Positions 53,469 to 62,464 of a stretch of 64,000 bases of DNA are shown piece after piece. The notes beneath the pieces were generated by a model. The model was given only the letters and a program-made list of their open reading frames with translations. It was not told the DNA's origin and ran no database searches. Source of the DNA: Oscillospiraceae bacterium (GTDB lineage Bacteria; Bacillota; Clostridia; Saccharofermentanales; Saccharofermentanaceae); contig CADAKH010000005.1 of NCBI GenBank assembly GCA_902788505.1, positions 36,640 to 100,639 of the forward strand, given 5' to 3'. Within the stretch, counting starts at the first letter, position 1; every line of letters starts with the position of its first letter. Both the position numbers and the translations under genes were made by a program.

Positions 53469-54297
53469 CAGTCTTTCCGGAAACGGAACCGGCAAGACCA
53501 AAGCAGAAGAGATCAAGCCTTTCTTAAGCGGCAAAGAATTGGTTTTCGAGGACGTCACAAAGATCACCGATGCCAATGCTTTCTTTGCAGGTCTGAATCC
53601 TGATGATGAGCTGTATCTCTGCGGCGGTGACGGTACGCTCAACCGTTTTATCAATAACACCGAAGGAATCGACATCGTTCAGCCTCTCTATTTCTTCCCT
53701 ACAGGAACAGGTAATGACTTCTGGAACGACCTGGGCAAGAAGGTCGGCGACGCTCCCGTACAGATCAACGAGTACATCAAGGACCTCCCCTTCGTCGAAG
53801 TTAATGGCATGAAGAAGCGCTTCATCAACGGTATCGGCTACGGCATCGACGGTTACTGCTGCGAAGTCGGCGACCAGATGAGAGAAGCCGGCAAGGAGAA
53901 GATCGACTACGCCGGAATCGCCATCAAGGGACTGCTCTTCCACTACAAGCCCACAAACGCGGAGATCGATGTCGACGGACAAAAGTTCTCTTATCAGAAA
54001 GTATGGCTCGCGCCTTCAATGAACGGCCGTTATTATGGCGGCGGCATGATCGCCACACCCGCTCAGGACCGTCTTGGCAAGGACCGTCTCCTCTCACTGC
54101 TCCTTTTCCACGGCAGCGGCAAGATCAGAACACTCGCTATCTTCCCTTCAATCTTCAAGGGCAAGCACATCAACCACACAAAGGTCGTTGAGGTAAAGAC
54201 AGGCCACAAGATCACAGTCACATTCGACCGCCCCGTCGCACTCCAGATCGACGGCGAGACCGTGCTTAACGTAACGACATACACTGCGTATAAGTAA
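53446..54297 (+). CDS. Diacylglycerol/lipid kinase family protein
   Basis: 283 residues of the DAGK-catalytic (DgkB/YegS) family. The N-terminal FNSLSGNGTG, the nucleotide motif LCGGDGTLNRF, FPTGTGNDFW and the C-terminal VALQIDGE are all in place. It phosphorylates diacylglycerol or a similar lipid, recycling it to phosphatidate, which fits its overlap with plsC. The start follows GAGGAGGAG. A strong terminator follows. Confidence 0.9.
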   Translation: MSTYVLFNSLSGNGTGKTKAEEIKPFLSGKELVFEDVTKITDANAFFAGLNPDDELYLCGGDGTLNRFINNTEGIDIVQPLYFFPTGTGNDFWNDLGKKVGDAPVQINEYIKDLPFVEVNGMKKRFINGIGYGIDGYCCEVGDQMREAGKEKIDYAGIAIKGLLFHYKPTNAEIDVDGQKFSYQKVWLAPSMNGRYYGGGMIATPAQDRLGKDRLLSLLLFHGSGKIRTLAIFPSIFKGKHINHTKVVEVKTGHKITVTFDRPVALQIDGETVLNVTTYTAYK

Positions 54298-54322
54298 TTC
54301 GGGTATTTAATAGATTTGAATT

Positions 54323-54355
54323 GGGATGTCTCAGTGAAGTGAGGCATCCCTTTTT
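54323..54355 (+). terminator. Terminator after lipid kinase gene
   Basis: GGGATGTCTCA (54323-54333) and TGAGGCATCCC (54340-54350) form an 11-bp stem with one mismatch and a 6-nt loop, followed by TTTTT. The stem is nearly the same as that of the putP terminator read on the minus strand. Confidence 0.92.
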
Positions 54356-54396
54356 CGATGGGGTGAAAACAGATGCAGCCACAGTCTGTATCCGTT

Positions 54397-54486
54397 GTGC
54401 AATTGTTTGCTTAAAAAAAGGCCAACAATTGCATAAAACGACCTATTTGTGCAACTGTTACGGTTAAAAATGAGGAACAATTGCAC
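54397..54486. repeat. 52-bp-period palindromic intergenic element, copy B
   Basis: GTGCAATTGTT (54397-54407) pairs with AACAATTGCAT (54424-54434), and GTGCAACTGTT (54449-54459) with AACAATTGCAC (54476-54486). Both half-units repeat at an exact 52-bp offset, with the same arms as copy A at 23663-23751. Loops contain A-runs and are not conserved. It lies between the terminators of two convergent genes. Confidence 0.8.
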
Positions 54487-54524
54487 ACGGCTTTTAGCAG
54501 CTGCGAATAATCGAGAAATCAAAC

Positions 54525-54554
54525 ACAAAAAAGGATGCCCCGCGGGACATCCTT
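54525..54554 (-). terminator. Terminator after 54559 lipoprotein gene
   Basis: AAGGATGCCCC and GGGACATCCTT (54531-54554) make a strong stem with one mismatch. On the minus strand it is followed by TTTTTT, 5 nt past the lipoprotein stop codon. Confidence 0.9.
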
Positions 54555-54558
54555 CATA

Positions 54559-55548
54559 TCAGTGATGTAAGAAATCTTCGTAGACGCTCAGGTCGTAACC
54601 CGGCAGTATGACGACGTAGCAGTAGGTTTTCTGTTCGACGATTTCATCGGAGATATCGACCCGGGGATCTTCGACGAGGGCAAAGCCCGTGTAATCCGGG
54701 GATACGATGAATGCGTCGGCGGAGACTTCATCAAGGCTCATGTAGTTGTCGTACTGGATGATCTCAACACCTATGCAGAGATAAGAGTAAGAGTCGTAAC
54801 TAGAATCTGTGAAGTATTCGAATTCTTCCATCTCACTCAGTTTGATGCCGGTGTCCTTTTCGAACTGCCTGAATTCCTTTTCGTTTGTGATGATCCTTCT
54901 GGCATTATCAAGACTTGCATTGGGACACTCGAATGTCTCAAGGAATGTCTCGTTCCCGGAATAGACAGAGGCAACACTTTTAAAATCGGTGGTCTCGAAA
55001 ACGCCTTCTATAAGAGTATTCGCTTTTCTTGCGTGGCGGTCATCAAGAGCGCCGTTCCGGTCGCCTGACTCGCTGAGCGCGATCCACTCACCGTCAATAT
55101 TGACTTCAATAAGACTTGTGCCTGCATCACATGCATACAGATCATCGTATATGAATTCGGCATCCGGATCTATCTGCATAGCCTGCTGATAGATCTTGAG
55201 AAGCCGTTTCTCATCAATATAAGCTCTGGGTTTGGTGTACTTCTTAAGAAGCGCGATCCTGTCCTCTTCAGTAAGATTATTCTGACCATATGCATAGTAG
55301 CCTTCAAAGGACTCGCCGGAACTGTACACGCTGCCGTCAGAAAACACGTAAGTCACGCTGCTATGATATCCCCATGCGCCGTTCTTGTGGCTTGATCTGA
55401 TAAGGACCTCGTCTTCGGGAAGTTCATCTACTACCGGCTTATTGTCTTTCGTTTCTTTCGTCTCTCTGGTGTTCGTACAGCCACAACAGAATACGGACAA
55501 GCAAAGCGAGCCTGTCAGAACTGAAGCGATCATCTTTGTAAGTTTCAT
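54559..55548 (-). CDS. Lipoprotein of unknown function
   Basis: 329 residues. The signal peptide MKLTKMIASVLTGSLCLSVF ends in the lipobox CCGC, followed by a charged linker (TRETKETKDNK). The acidic mature domain has no recognised family; it contains repeated Tyr/Asp-rich segments such as FEYFTDSSYDSYSYL. The ATG at 55548 follows GGGAGGG; an in-frame start 15 bp upstream overlaps that site. It stands alone, with its own terminator. Confidence 0.75.
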   Translation of the reverse strand: MKLTKMIASVLTGSLCLSVFCCGCTNTRETKETKDNKPVVDELPEDEVLIRSSHKNGAWGYHSSVTYVFSDGSVYSSGESFEGYYAYGQNNLTEEDRIALLKKYTKPRAYIDEKRLLKIYQQAMQIDPDAEFIYDDLYACDAGTSLIEVNIDGEWIALSESGDRNGALDDRHARKANTLIEGVFETTDFKSVASVYSGNETFLETFECPNASLDNARRIITNEKEFRQFEKDTGIKLSEMEEFEYFTDSSYDSYSYLCIGVEIIQYDNYMSLDEVSADAFIVSPDYTGFALVEDPRVDISDEIVEQKTYCYVVILPGYDLSVYEDFLHH

Positions 55549-55640
55549 AAGAATCCCTCCCAAGGTTTTCTACTTATAAAACAGATTTAAGTCCCGGCTT
55601 GTTGCACCGGGACCTCGAAAACATAATGTAAAAGCCTTTA

Positions 55641-55889
55641 TCAGCCGACCTTCCCGTCGATTGCCCTGGCGAGCTGGTCAGCGCAGGATGTGCCCTTCAT
55701 GCCGCAGGTGTTGCCTCTTAAGATACCTGCAACTTCCTTTGCATCCTTACCTTCAACGAGTTTGCCGATGGCCTTGAGGTTGCCGTTGCAGCCGCCGACG
55801 AACTGCACGTTGTAAAGCTTGCCGTCTTCTAAATCAAAATCTATCTGGATGGAGCATACTCCCTTGGGTGTGAATGTTACGTGTTCCAT
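55641..55889 (-). CDS. TSCPD domain protein
   Basis: 82 residues matching the TSCPD/TIGR03905 family: an N-terminal strand MEHVTFTPKGVCSIQIDF, the Cys in VGGCNGNLKAI, and the C-terminal GMKGTSCADQLARAI containing the name-giving motif. TSCPD domains also occur at the end of ribonucleotide reductases; small free-standing forms have no known role. The ATG follows GGAGG. Confidence 0.85.
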   Translation of the reverse strand: MEHVTFTPKGVCSIQIDFDLEDGKLYNVQFVGGCNGNLKAIGKLVEGKDAKEVAGILRGNTCGMKGTSCADQLARAIDGKVG

Positions 55890-55977
55890 AGTTTCCTCCG
55901 TGTCTGAACTAAAGATATTATACCTTGTTTTTTAATATGTTATTATGTTGCAAGCAATTCTTGGGAAGAGCCGGCAG

Positions 55978-56469
55978 ATGGATTTTATAAAGCTTACATT
56001 AGACGACGTTAACGGCATAAAAGAGATGTCTGAGATGGCAACTGCCATTTTGCGTGAGCATTACGATCCCATAATAGGAAAAGAGCAGAACGATTACATG
56101 CTCGATATGTTCCAGTCTGTTGAAGCGGTAACGGAACAGCTCTCTCACGGCTACAACTACTATTTTGCAAAAAACGATGGCGCGAATGCCGGCTTTATCG
56201 CGTTCTATCCGAGAGAGGGCGCGCTTTATCTCAGCAAGTTATATCTTTATAAAGACCAGCGCGGGAAAGGCTTTTCGAGAGTCATGCTGGAATTTCTTAA
56301 GGAAAAAGCAAAAGAGCTCGGCCTTAACAGGATCGAGCTCAATGTAAACAGGAATAACCCTTCTGTAAAGATCTATGAGAAGCTTGGCTTCACCGTTGCG
56401 TGGGAAGAGAAAAACGATATCGGCAACGGTTTTTACATGGACGATTACGTGTACGCTTTAGAGTTCTGA
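55978..56469 (+). CDS. GNAT-family N-acetyltransferase
   Basis: 163 residues with the GNAT acetyl-CoA site (LYLYKDQRGKGFSRVMLEF, i.e. the Q/RxxGxG/A-like RGKGFS) and the C-terminal NNPSVKIYEKLGF motif. The acceptor is unknown. I chose the ATG at 55978, which follows GGGAAGAG; the ATG at 55945 adds 11 residues unlike the family and has no ribosome-binding site. It converges with mgtE, 5 nt between stops. Confidence 0.87.
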   Translation: MDFIKLTLDDVNGIKEMSEMATAILREHYDPIIGKEQNDYMLDMFQSVEAVTEQLSHGYNYYFAKNDGANAGFIAFYPREGALYLSKLYLYKDQRGKGFSRVMLEFLKEKAKELGLNRIELNVNRNNPSVKIYEKLGFTVAWEEKNDIGNGFYMDDYVYALEF

Positions 56470-56474
56470 AGAGA

Positions 56475-57869
56475 TCAGTAACCCATCACGTTGATAAGCA
56501 AAAGCCAGCTCATTCCATAGTAGCAGCCTACGGCGATAAGGTCGTTGAGTGTTGTGATCAATGGTCCAGACGCAACTGCAGGGTCGATCTTGATCTTCTT
56601 GAAGAACAACGGGATAAGCGTTCCGACGATCGAAGAGAAGATCATAGAAACGAGCAAAGCTGCGCCGATGCATCCGCTTACTGCAAATGAAAACTGGGGC
56701 TCTCTGTGTTTGATCACCATGAGATATACGCCGATCAGTATGACCGATACCACGCCGAGGATAAGACCTACCGACAGACCGACTCTTGCTTCCTTAAATA
56801 CGAGCTTGATCTTCTGACCTGCCGTGAGATTCTCGTCCGTGAGAACTCTGATCGTGACAGCGAGTGACTGCGTGCCGACGTTACCTGCCATGTCGAGGAT
56901 CAGTGACTGGAATGCCATGATGATCGTGAGCTGTGCGATAACCGCCTCGAAAGCACCAACCAGCGTGGATACGACCATGCCGAGACCGAGCAGTATGAGA
57001 AGCCAGGGCATTCTCTTGCGGATACTCTGGGACAAAGGCTCCTTGATATCTTCTTCTGCAGTAAGTCCGGCGAGCTTGACGTAGTCTTCTCCTAACTCGT
57101 CATCGACAACTTCGACGATGCTCTGTGATGTGATAACACCGAGTATCTTGTTGTCTTCGTCAAGGACAGGGATCAAGTCCTCCGAATAGTCCTTGAGCTT
57201 TTCGATACAGTCATCGATCTGCTCGTTGGCGTAAACGTAAGGGAACGATGTAACTATCAGCGTGTTAAGGTCGGTCGTGCTCCTTGCCGTGATGAGATCT
57301 TTCAACGTAAGAGCGCCGTAGAACAGTCCCTCGTCATCTTCTACGAAGATTGTCGAGATGTTGTCATTCTCTTCAGCCTGTGTAACGAGCGCGCTCATTG
57401 CCTGCTTGACCGAGAGGTCCAGGCCGATACGGATGAAGTTTGCGGTCATCTTGGAACCGATCTCGTCTTCATCGTATGATGCGATGATGCTGATCTCTTT
57501 TCTGACTTCAGTATCGAGAGCATCGATGATGAGACCTCTTCTCTCCTTGTCGAGCTCCCTTAAAACATTGGCAGCCGTGTCCGTCTCGAGTTCCGAGATG
57601 ACTGCCGCAGCACGCCTGATGTCCATCTCATTGATATATGAGCTTACCTGCTCTTCCTCAAGACACTCGAATGCCTCCGCAAGCAAAGACTTGCCGCAAA
57701 CTCTGAAGAGCTTCTTCCTCTCCTGGTCGTTAAGCTCTTCTAAGATCTGTGCGATGTCACTTGCGTGATAATCTTCTAGCTTGTAATGAATTACCCTTGG
57801 GGAATCGTTACCCCTCATCAGTGAGATTATCTCGTCCTGATAATCTCTTCTTATTTCCTTCTCTGCCAT
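56475..57869 (-). CDS. mgtE: MgtE-family magnesium transporter
   Basis: 464 residues. The N domain (MgtE_N, about residues 20-125) is followed by two CBS domains (about 130-255) that bind Mg2+ and gate the channel. Five membrane helices follow (about 285-464), with the conserved LDMAGNVGTQSLAVTIR and pore segments such as DPAVASGPLITTLNDL. The ATG at 57869 follows AGGAGGAGA. A structured leader with a terminator lies upstream, so expression is probably set by Mg2+ level. Confidence 0.95.
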   Translation of the reverse strand: MAEKEIRRDYQDEIISLMRGNDSPRVIHYKLEDYHASDIAQILEELNDQERKKLFRVCGKSLLAEAFECLEEEQVSSYINEMDIRRAAAVISELETDTAANVLRELDKERRGLIIDALDTEVRKEISIIASYDEDEIGSKMTANFIRIGLDLSVKQAMSALVTQAEENDNISTIFVEDDEGLFYGALTLKDLITARSTTDLNTLIVTSFPYVYANEQIDDCIEKLKDYSEDLIPVLDEDNKILGVITSQSIVEVVDDELGEDYVKLAGLTAEEDIKEPLSQSIRKRMPWLLILLGLGMVVSTLVGAFEAVIAQLTIIMAFQSLILDMAGNVGTQSLAVTIRVLTDENLTAGQKIKLVFKEARVGLSVGLILGVVSVILIGVYLMVIKHREPQFSFAVSGCIGAALLVSMIFSSIVGTLIPLFFKKIKIDPAVASGPLITTLNDLIAVGCYYGMSWLLLINVMGY

Positions 57870-57904
57870 TTGTCTCCTCCTAAAAGTAAACAAACGACGG
57901 GAAC

Positions 57905-57938
57905 AAAAAACCTCCGCTTTGCTTTGGGCAAACAGAGG
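57905..57938 (-). terminator. Terminator in mgtE leader
   Basis: On the minus strand, CCTCTGTTTGC pairs with GCAAAGCGGAGG across CCAAA (57911-57938), then TTTTTT. It stands 36 nt before the mgtE start codon. Its 5' arm shares four bases (CCTC) with the 3' strand of the leader's closing helix, so the two folds compete. Confidence 0.82.
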
Positions 57939-58066
57939 TGACGATACATCATTTAGTCCTTAAGGTCCGATACGGTCATCGACTGGCACTTTAAGGAACA
58001 AAGGATATTTCGGCCGCGTTTCCCTCGTTTGTCGCAACTGTCACCAGCGTCCACCGTATTCACCTC
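57935..58066 (-). promoter_or_regulatory. Structured mgtE leader, possible M-box riboswitch
   Basis: The outermost helix pairs GAGGTGA (58066-58060) with TCACCTC (57941-57935); the next pairs ATACGGT (58059-58053) with ACCGTAT (57976-57970), directly stacked. Enclosed segments include GGACGCTGG and a CCTTAAGG palindrome. This order (a GGTGA-containing first helix leading straight into a second, then an mgtE gene after a terminator) matches the Mg2+-sensing M-box known before mgtE in Firmicutes. However, the inner loops do not match the M-box consensus closely by eye. A different or divergent metal-responsive RNA is possible. Confidence 0.55.
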
Positions 58067-58129
58067 ACTTTTGTAATGGGATTGGGGTTAACTCCCCGTT
58101 CGAAATTCTATCACGCTAAAGAGTATTTG

Positions 58130-59332
58130 TTAACCCTTATTTTTACGCTCTTTTCGGACTTTTATCAGAATCCCCGCAACCGATATTACGAGTACCAGCG
58201 GGAAGACCGCTCCGGCAAGAACGCCTTTCTTCAGATCATCGTTGTTCATCTGCGCGAAAAAGCCCACGATACCTGGTCCCAATGCGCCTCCGAGATCGCC
58301 TGCCATCGCGAGAAAAGCAAACATCGCAGTGCCGCCTCTGGGAAGTCTTTTTGAGAGGATGCTTATCGTACCGGGCCACATTATGCCGACGGAAAATCCG
58401 CAGATGATGCAGCCCAAAAGACAGACCATCGGAGACTTCGACAGAGATGCCGCAAGATAACACGCAAGGCAGAGCGCGCCTGAACCGAGCATGTATTTGG
58501 TAAGGTCGAGCTTATTTCCGAACTTGCCGTAGATAATTCTTGAGATGCCCATGGCGACCGCAAAAAGACACGGACCGACAAGATCTCCCGTCGTCTTTTG
58601 CATGCCAATGGCTGACTCTGCAAATGCCGAGAACCACTGTCCCATCGCGATCTCGGAAGAACCGGCACAGACCATGAGTACAATTCCAAGAAGAAATATC
58701 GGTGTCTTGAAAAGCTTGCCGATACTCATCTCCTTGCCGTCTTCAGTGAGAGTCTCAATGGGACAAACCGCGAAATTGATAATGTTTACGAAAGGTATCA
58801 GAGCCCATGTGCAAGGGAGCCATCTCCAGTGGCCGATGCCGAACACATAAAAGAAGACCGTCGACAAAACAATTACGCCGACGCTTCCCCAGCAGTAGAA
58901 CGAATGAAGGATGCTCATGACCGATGCCTTGTTGTCAAAAGGACACGCTTCTACGATAGGGCTCGCAAGGACCTCGATCAGGCCGCTTCCGATCGCATAA
59001 AGGATCGTGCTTGCCAGGATCCCGACAAACGGATCGGGAAGAATGAACGGCAGAAAAGAAAGACCTACAAGGCCGATCCCGGCAAGAGCTTCAGAGATCA
59101 GCGCTCCCATCCTGTATCCGATCTTATTGATGAATCCGGCACAGATGAGATCGACCGTAAGCTGGGTAATAAAGAATGCAATCGGGATAAGGGCTATCTT
59201 TCCCAGTGATATGCCGAACTGGGTGTGGAATCTTAAGAAAAGCAGGGGTGCAAGATTGGCGGTTATCGCCTGTGTGATAAAGGCCAGATAACAAGCCATC
59301 AATGTCCTGTTGTATTTACTGCCCTGAGACAT
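58130..59332 (-). CDS. MFS transporter (fucose permease-like group)
   Basis: About 400 residues with 12 membrane helices. Overall sequence (QAITANLAPLLFLRFHTQFG, GHWRWLPCTWALIPFVNI, GFSVGIMWPGTISILSK) resembles the FucP/GlcP-like MFS group common in Clostridia, many of which carry sugars or unknown solutes. The ATG at 59332 follows CGGGGTG; a GTG two codons earlier overlaps that site. It is transcribed toward the mgtE leader on the same strand. Substrate unknown. Confidence 0.85.
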   Translation of the reverse strand: MSQGSKYNRTLMACYLAFITQAITANLAPLLFLRFHTQFGISLGKIALIPIAFFITQLTVDLICAGFINKIGYRMGALISEALAGIGLVGLSFLPFILPDPFVGILASTILYAIGSGLIEVLASPIVEACPFDNKASVMSILHSFYCWGSVGVIVLSTVFFYVFGIGHWRWLPCTWALIPFVNIINFAVCPIETLTEDGKEMSIGKLFKTPIFLLGIVLMVCAGSSEIAMGQWFSAFAESAIGMQKTTGDLVGPCLFAVAMGISRIIYGKFGNKLDLTKYMLGSGALCLACYLAASLSKSPMVCLLGCIICGFSVGIMWPGTISILSKRLPRGGTAMFAFLAMAGDLGGALGPGIVGFFAQMNNDDLKKGVLAGAVFPLVLVISVAGILIKVRKERKNKG

Positions 59333-59481
59333 GTTCACCCCGCAGGTTTTTCGATATGTTATATCAGATTATATCAACTTAAAACTTAAGCCATCTTCAG
59401 ACATAAGACTTATTTGTTGATTATTTTATACATTCTGAATGTTGGTATAATAGTGAAGATTGATTTTTCTTGGAGTACTTC

Positions 59482-61035
59482 ATGATCAATTTCGGATTTT
59501 CTTATGTCGGACTTATATACCTGATTATGCTTTTCGTTCCCAACATTATTTGGGCAAAGAAAAAGCCTCAGGGGTACGAAGAATACGAAAAACATGAGAA
59601 CAGGATCCTTCTGGCTTTTGAGAGAACAGGCGAAGTGCTGCTGTCTGTTCTCGCCCTTATCTTCAATGACACCAATGTAAGGCCCGGCTCCTGGTGGATC
59701 GGCTGGCTCGCCGCATCATTCCTTGCAATGGTGCTCTATGAATTCTATTGGCTCCGCTACTTCAGGAGCAAGAGAACTATGGAAGATATGTATTCATCTT
59801 TTGCAGGTTTCCCCGTTGCAGGTGCAACACTTCCGGTTCTTGCTTTCTTCCTCTTGGGAATCTATGCATCGAATATCTTCATAATAATCTCTTCCCTCAT
59901 CATGGCAGTCGGCCATATCGGGATCCATCTTCAGCACCGCAAAGAGGCCGGCATCAAATCCAATAAGAGCAGGCCTGTCAGGATCGCGATCGGCATGGCT
60001 CTGGTCGTCACCTTGATCCCTATAGTTATAGCTGTTTGCATCTCTGTCTTCTTCATAGCGAAAAGAAATATCAACTATCTTTCCTGCCTCATCAATCCCT
60101 CAAAAGGCATCGAAGAGCAGACATACGTTGATATCAACGGTCAGAAGCAGTTCATCTCTATCCGCGGCAAAGACAAGACCAATCCCGTGATCCTCTTCCT
60201 TCACGGAGGCCCTTTGAGCCCTGATTCATATGTCACTTACACTTATGCCGACAGTCTGATCGATGATTATACCTTCGTCTGCTGGGATCAGAGAGGCTGC
60301 GGCAGAACATATATCGCAAACGATGACAAGACCAATTCGACCGTCTCTTTCGACCAGGCTCTCGATGATCTTGATGTCCTTACAGGATATCTCTGCGACA
60401 GATTCGGCACTGATAAGATCATCATCATGGGCCACTCCTACGGCTCTCTTCTCGGCGCAAGATATGTATACGATCATCCCGAAAAGGTCTCTGCCTACAT
60501 CGGCATCGGCCAGTTCTTAAATGACAGGCTGTCCGTCATCTCCGAATACGAGGATTCCATGCTGATAGCAGGATCTGCGGGCGATGACACAACCTACATG
60601 ACCAAAGCCTACGAAGCATATCTCGAAGATCCGAATTACCATACTTCGGATGAGATCTCCGCATACATGGCACAGTATCATCCGTCACCTGATTATTCCG
60701 GACTTGTCATGACTGCTTTAGAATCTCCTTATCTCGCCACAGAGGACCTTCAGTGGTTCCTTGCCCCTCAGACTGAAGATGAGATCATAAGCCTTGAAGA
60801 AGGCCTTCTCGAAGCCTGCCTTACTGAAGACCTTACAACTCAGACAGATTATCAGGTTCCAGTGTTCTTCATCTCCGGCGCAGATGACTGGACATGTTCA
60901 TACAGGGTGATGACAGATTACGCAGAACAGATCGGCGCAGATTATGTTCTTATCGAAGGCGCCGGTCACAGTGTCCAGGGCGAGAAGCCTGATGAGTTCG
61001 TATCGGCTGTAAAGGCTTTTCTTAAAGACATATAA
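59482..61035 (+). CDS. Membrane domain fused to alpha/beta hydrolase
   Basis: 517 residues. The N-terminal 200 residues hold about five or six membrane helices with no clear family. The C-terminal 300 residues are an alpha/beta hydrolase of the proline iminopeptidase type: oxyanion loop LFLHGGPLSP, CWDQRGCGRTY, nucleophile elbow MGHSYGS, an acid in ISGADDW, and the final His in GAGHSVQG. The soluble part may act on the cell surface or just inside it. The ATG at 59482 follows TTGGAG; the in-frame TTG at 59470 is part of that site. An extended -10 (TGGTATAAT) lies near 59443-59451. Confidence 0.86.
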   Translation: MINFGFSYVGLIYLIMLFVPNIIWAKKKPQGYEEYEKHENRILLAFERTGEVLLSVLALIFNDTNVRPGSWWIGWLAASFLAMVLYEFYWLRYFRSKRTMEDMYSSFAGFPVAGATLPVLAFFLLGIYASNIFIIISSLIMAVGHIGIHLQHRKEAGIKSNKSRPVRIAIGMALVVTLIPIVIAVCISVFFIAKRNINYLSCLINPSKGIEEQTYVDINGQKQFISIRGKDKTNPVILFLHGGPLSPDSYVTYTYADSLIDDYTFVCWDQRGCGRTYIANDDKTNSTVSFDQALDDLDVLTGYLCDRFGTDKIIIMGHSYGSLLGARYVYDHPEKVSAYIGIGQFLNDRLSVISEYEDSMLIAGSAGDDTTYMTKAYEAYLEDPNYHTSDEISAYMAQYHPSPDYSGLVMTALESPYLATEDLQWFLAPQTEDEIISLEEGLLEACLTEDLTTQTDYQVPVFFISGADDWTCSYRVMTDYAEQIGADYVLIEGAGHSVQGEKPDEFVSAVKAFLKDI

Positions 61036-61057
61036 AGACCGCTGTGCCTGCACGAAA

Positions 61058-61096
61058 AAGGGCCGTCCCGTTTTTTTGAGACAGCCCTTAGTATTT
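61058..61096 (+). terminator. Terminator after hydrolase gene
   Basis: AAGGGCCGTC (61058-61067) and GACAGCCCTT (61080-61089) pair with one mismatch around TCCCG and a T-run, followed by AGTATTTTTATT. It lies between two convergent genes and could also act on the minus strand, where an A-rich loop and AAAAAG precede it. Confidence 0.75.
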
Positions 61097-61113
61097 TTAT
61101 TAGTGTTTTCTTA

Positions 61114-62241
61114 TCAGCCTTTTGACTCGAATCTTTCGACTGCTTCCTGCATGTAGCTTATGATAGACAGATGCTGGGGGCATACGCCTTCGCACTGGCC
61201 ACATCCGATACAGTCCGAAGCATGGCTGTATCTGTCAACCAGACCGTTGTAGAAGAACTGCGGTCTCATGTCGCCGGGGAATTTTCTGGCTGTATTGATC
61301 GCGCTGATAACATCGGGAATACTGATGCCGGCAGGACAGCCCTCAACACAGTATTTGCATGCCGTACAGCCGATCAGCTCAACACGGGACATAGCTTCAA
61401 CGACTTTATCGATCGCCTTCTTGTCCTCATCTGTCAGAGGCTCGAAATTCTTAAAGGTATTCATGTTATCAGCCATCTGATCTTCTGTGGACATACCGCT
61501 TAAAATCGTGGCGACTCCGGGAAGGCTTCCGACAAATCTGAATGCCCATGAAGCCATTGACTTGTCAGGACGGATGCTCTTCAGGATCGCAGAACATTCT
61601 TCATCAAGGTTTGCAAGCTTACCGCCTTTGCAGGGCTCCATAACGATGATCGGAATGTTCCTTTCTGAGAGGATCTTGTAGAGCTCACCTGAATGAACGA
61701 TCGCATTATCCCAGTCGATATAATTGAGCTGGATCTGAACAAACTCGACCTCAGGATGGCTGTCGAGGATCTTTACGAGCAGTTCGGGTGTTCCGTGATA
61801 TGAGAATCCGAAATGACGTATCTTGCCTTCAGCCTTCTTTTGAATGCCCCAGTTGAAGCAGTCGTACTTCACATAGGTATCGTAATTGTTGCCGTCTTCA
61901 ATGCTGTGGAGAAGGTAGTAATCGAAATAATCGACTCCGCATCTTTCGAGCTGCTCATTGAATACCTTATCCCTGTCTTCCTCTGAATGAATGAACCAAG
62001 CCGGAAGCTTTGTGGCGAGTGTGAAAGAATCTCTCGGATGTCTCTTGACGATTGCTTCCTTGACAGCCTTTTCGGAGTTGCCGCCATGATAAACATATGC
62101 GGTATCGAAATAGTTGAAGCCTGCTTCAAGATACGCATCGGCCATCTTGCTGACCTTCTCGATATCTATTACACCGTCATTCTCCGGAAGTCTCATAAGA
62201 CCGAATCCGATCTTGGGCATCTCATTGATGTTTACGCTCAT
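61114..62241 (-). CDS. Aldo/keto reductase with C-terminal 2x[4Fe-4S] domain
   Basis: 375 residues. Residues 1 to about 280 form an aldo/keto reductase barrel (IGFGLMRLPENDGVID, FNYFDTAYVYHGGNSEKAV with the catalytic Asp and Tyr, FGFSYHG). The C-terminal 90 residues carry two ferredoxin-like cysteine clusters (CTACKYCVEGCP and CIGCGQCEGVCP). This fusion is common in anaerobes and probably couples sugar or aldehyde oxidation-reduction to an electron carrier. The ATG follows CAGGAGG. It stands alone. Confidence 0.93.
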   Translation of the reverse strand: MSVNINEMPKIGFGLMRLPENDGVIDIEKVSKMADAYLEAGFNYFDTAYVYHGGNSEKAVKEAIVKRHPRDSFTLATKLPAWFIHSEEDRDKVFNEQLERCGVDYFDYYLLHSIEDGNNYDTYVKYDCFNWGIQKKAEGKIRHFGFSYHGTPELLVKILDSHPEVEFVQIQLNYIDWDNAIVHSGELYKILSERNIPIIVMEPCKGGKLANLDEECSAILKSIRPDKSMASWAFRFVGSLPGVATILSGMSTEDQMADNMNTFKNFEPLTDEDKKAIDKVVEAMSRVELIGCTACKYCVEGCPAGISIPDVISAINTARKFPGDMRPQFFYNGLVDRYSHASDCIGCGQCEGVCPQHLSIISYMQEAVERFESKG

Positions 62242-62405
62242 AACAGCACCTCCTGACTAAAAACAGATTGATATGTCTGGATTATAACAAAGGGATATTT
62301 GGGGGTATTGTCTGTTTCTGTTGAAAAATATAAATAATCAGAAGAGAATTATTCCGCGCTGCAAAACATTTTTGCATCCGTAAGAACCGGAAAAGGACCG
62401 GGCAC

Positions 62406-62436
62406 AAAAAATCCGCCGCCCCTAAGGACAGCGGAT
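62406..62436 (-). terminator. Terminator after cysK
   Basis: ATCCGCCGCC (62411-62420) and GGACAGCGGAT (62426-62436) form the stem. On the minus strand it is followed by TTTTTTG, 28 nt past the cysK stop codon. Confidence 0.88.
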
Positions 62437-62464
62437 ATATGTTTTTTATGGCATGTAAATGTTT

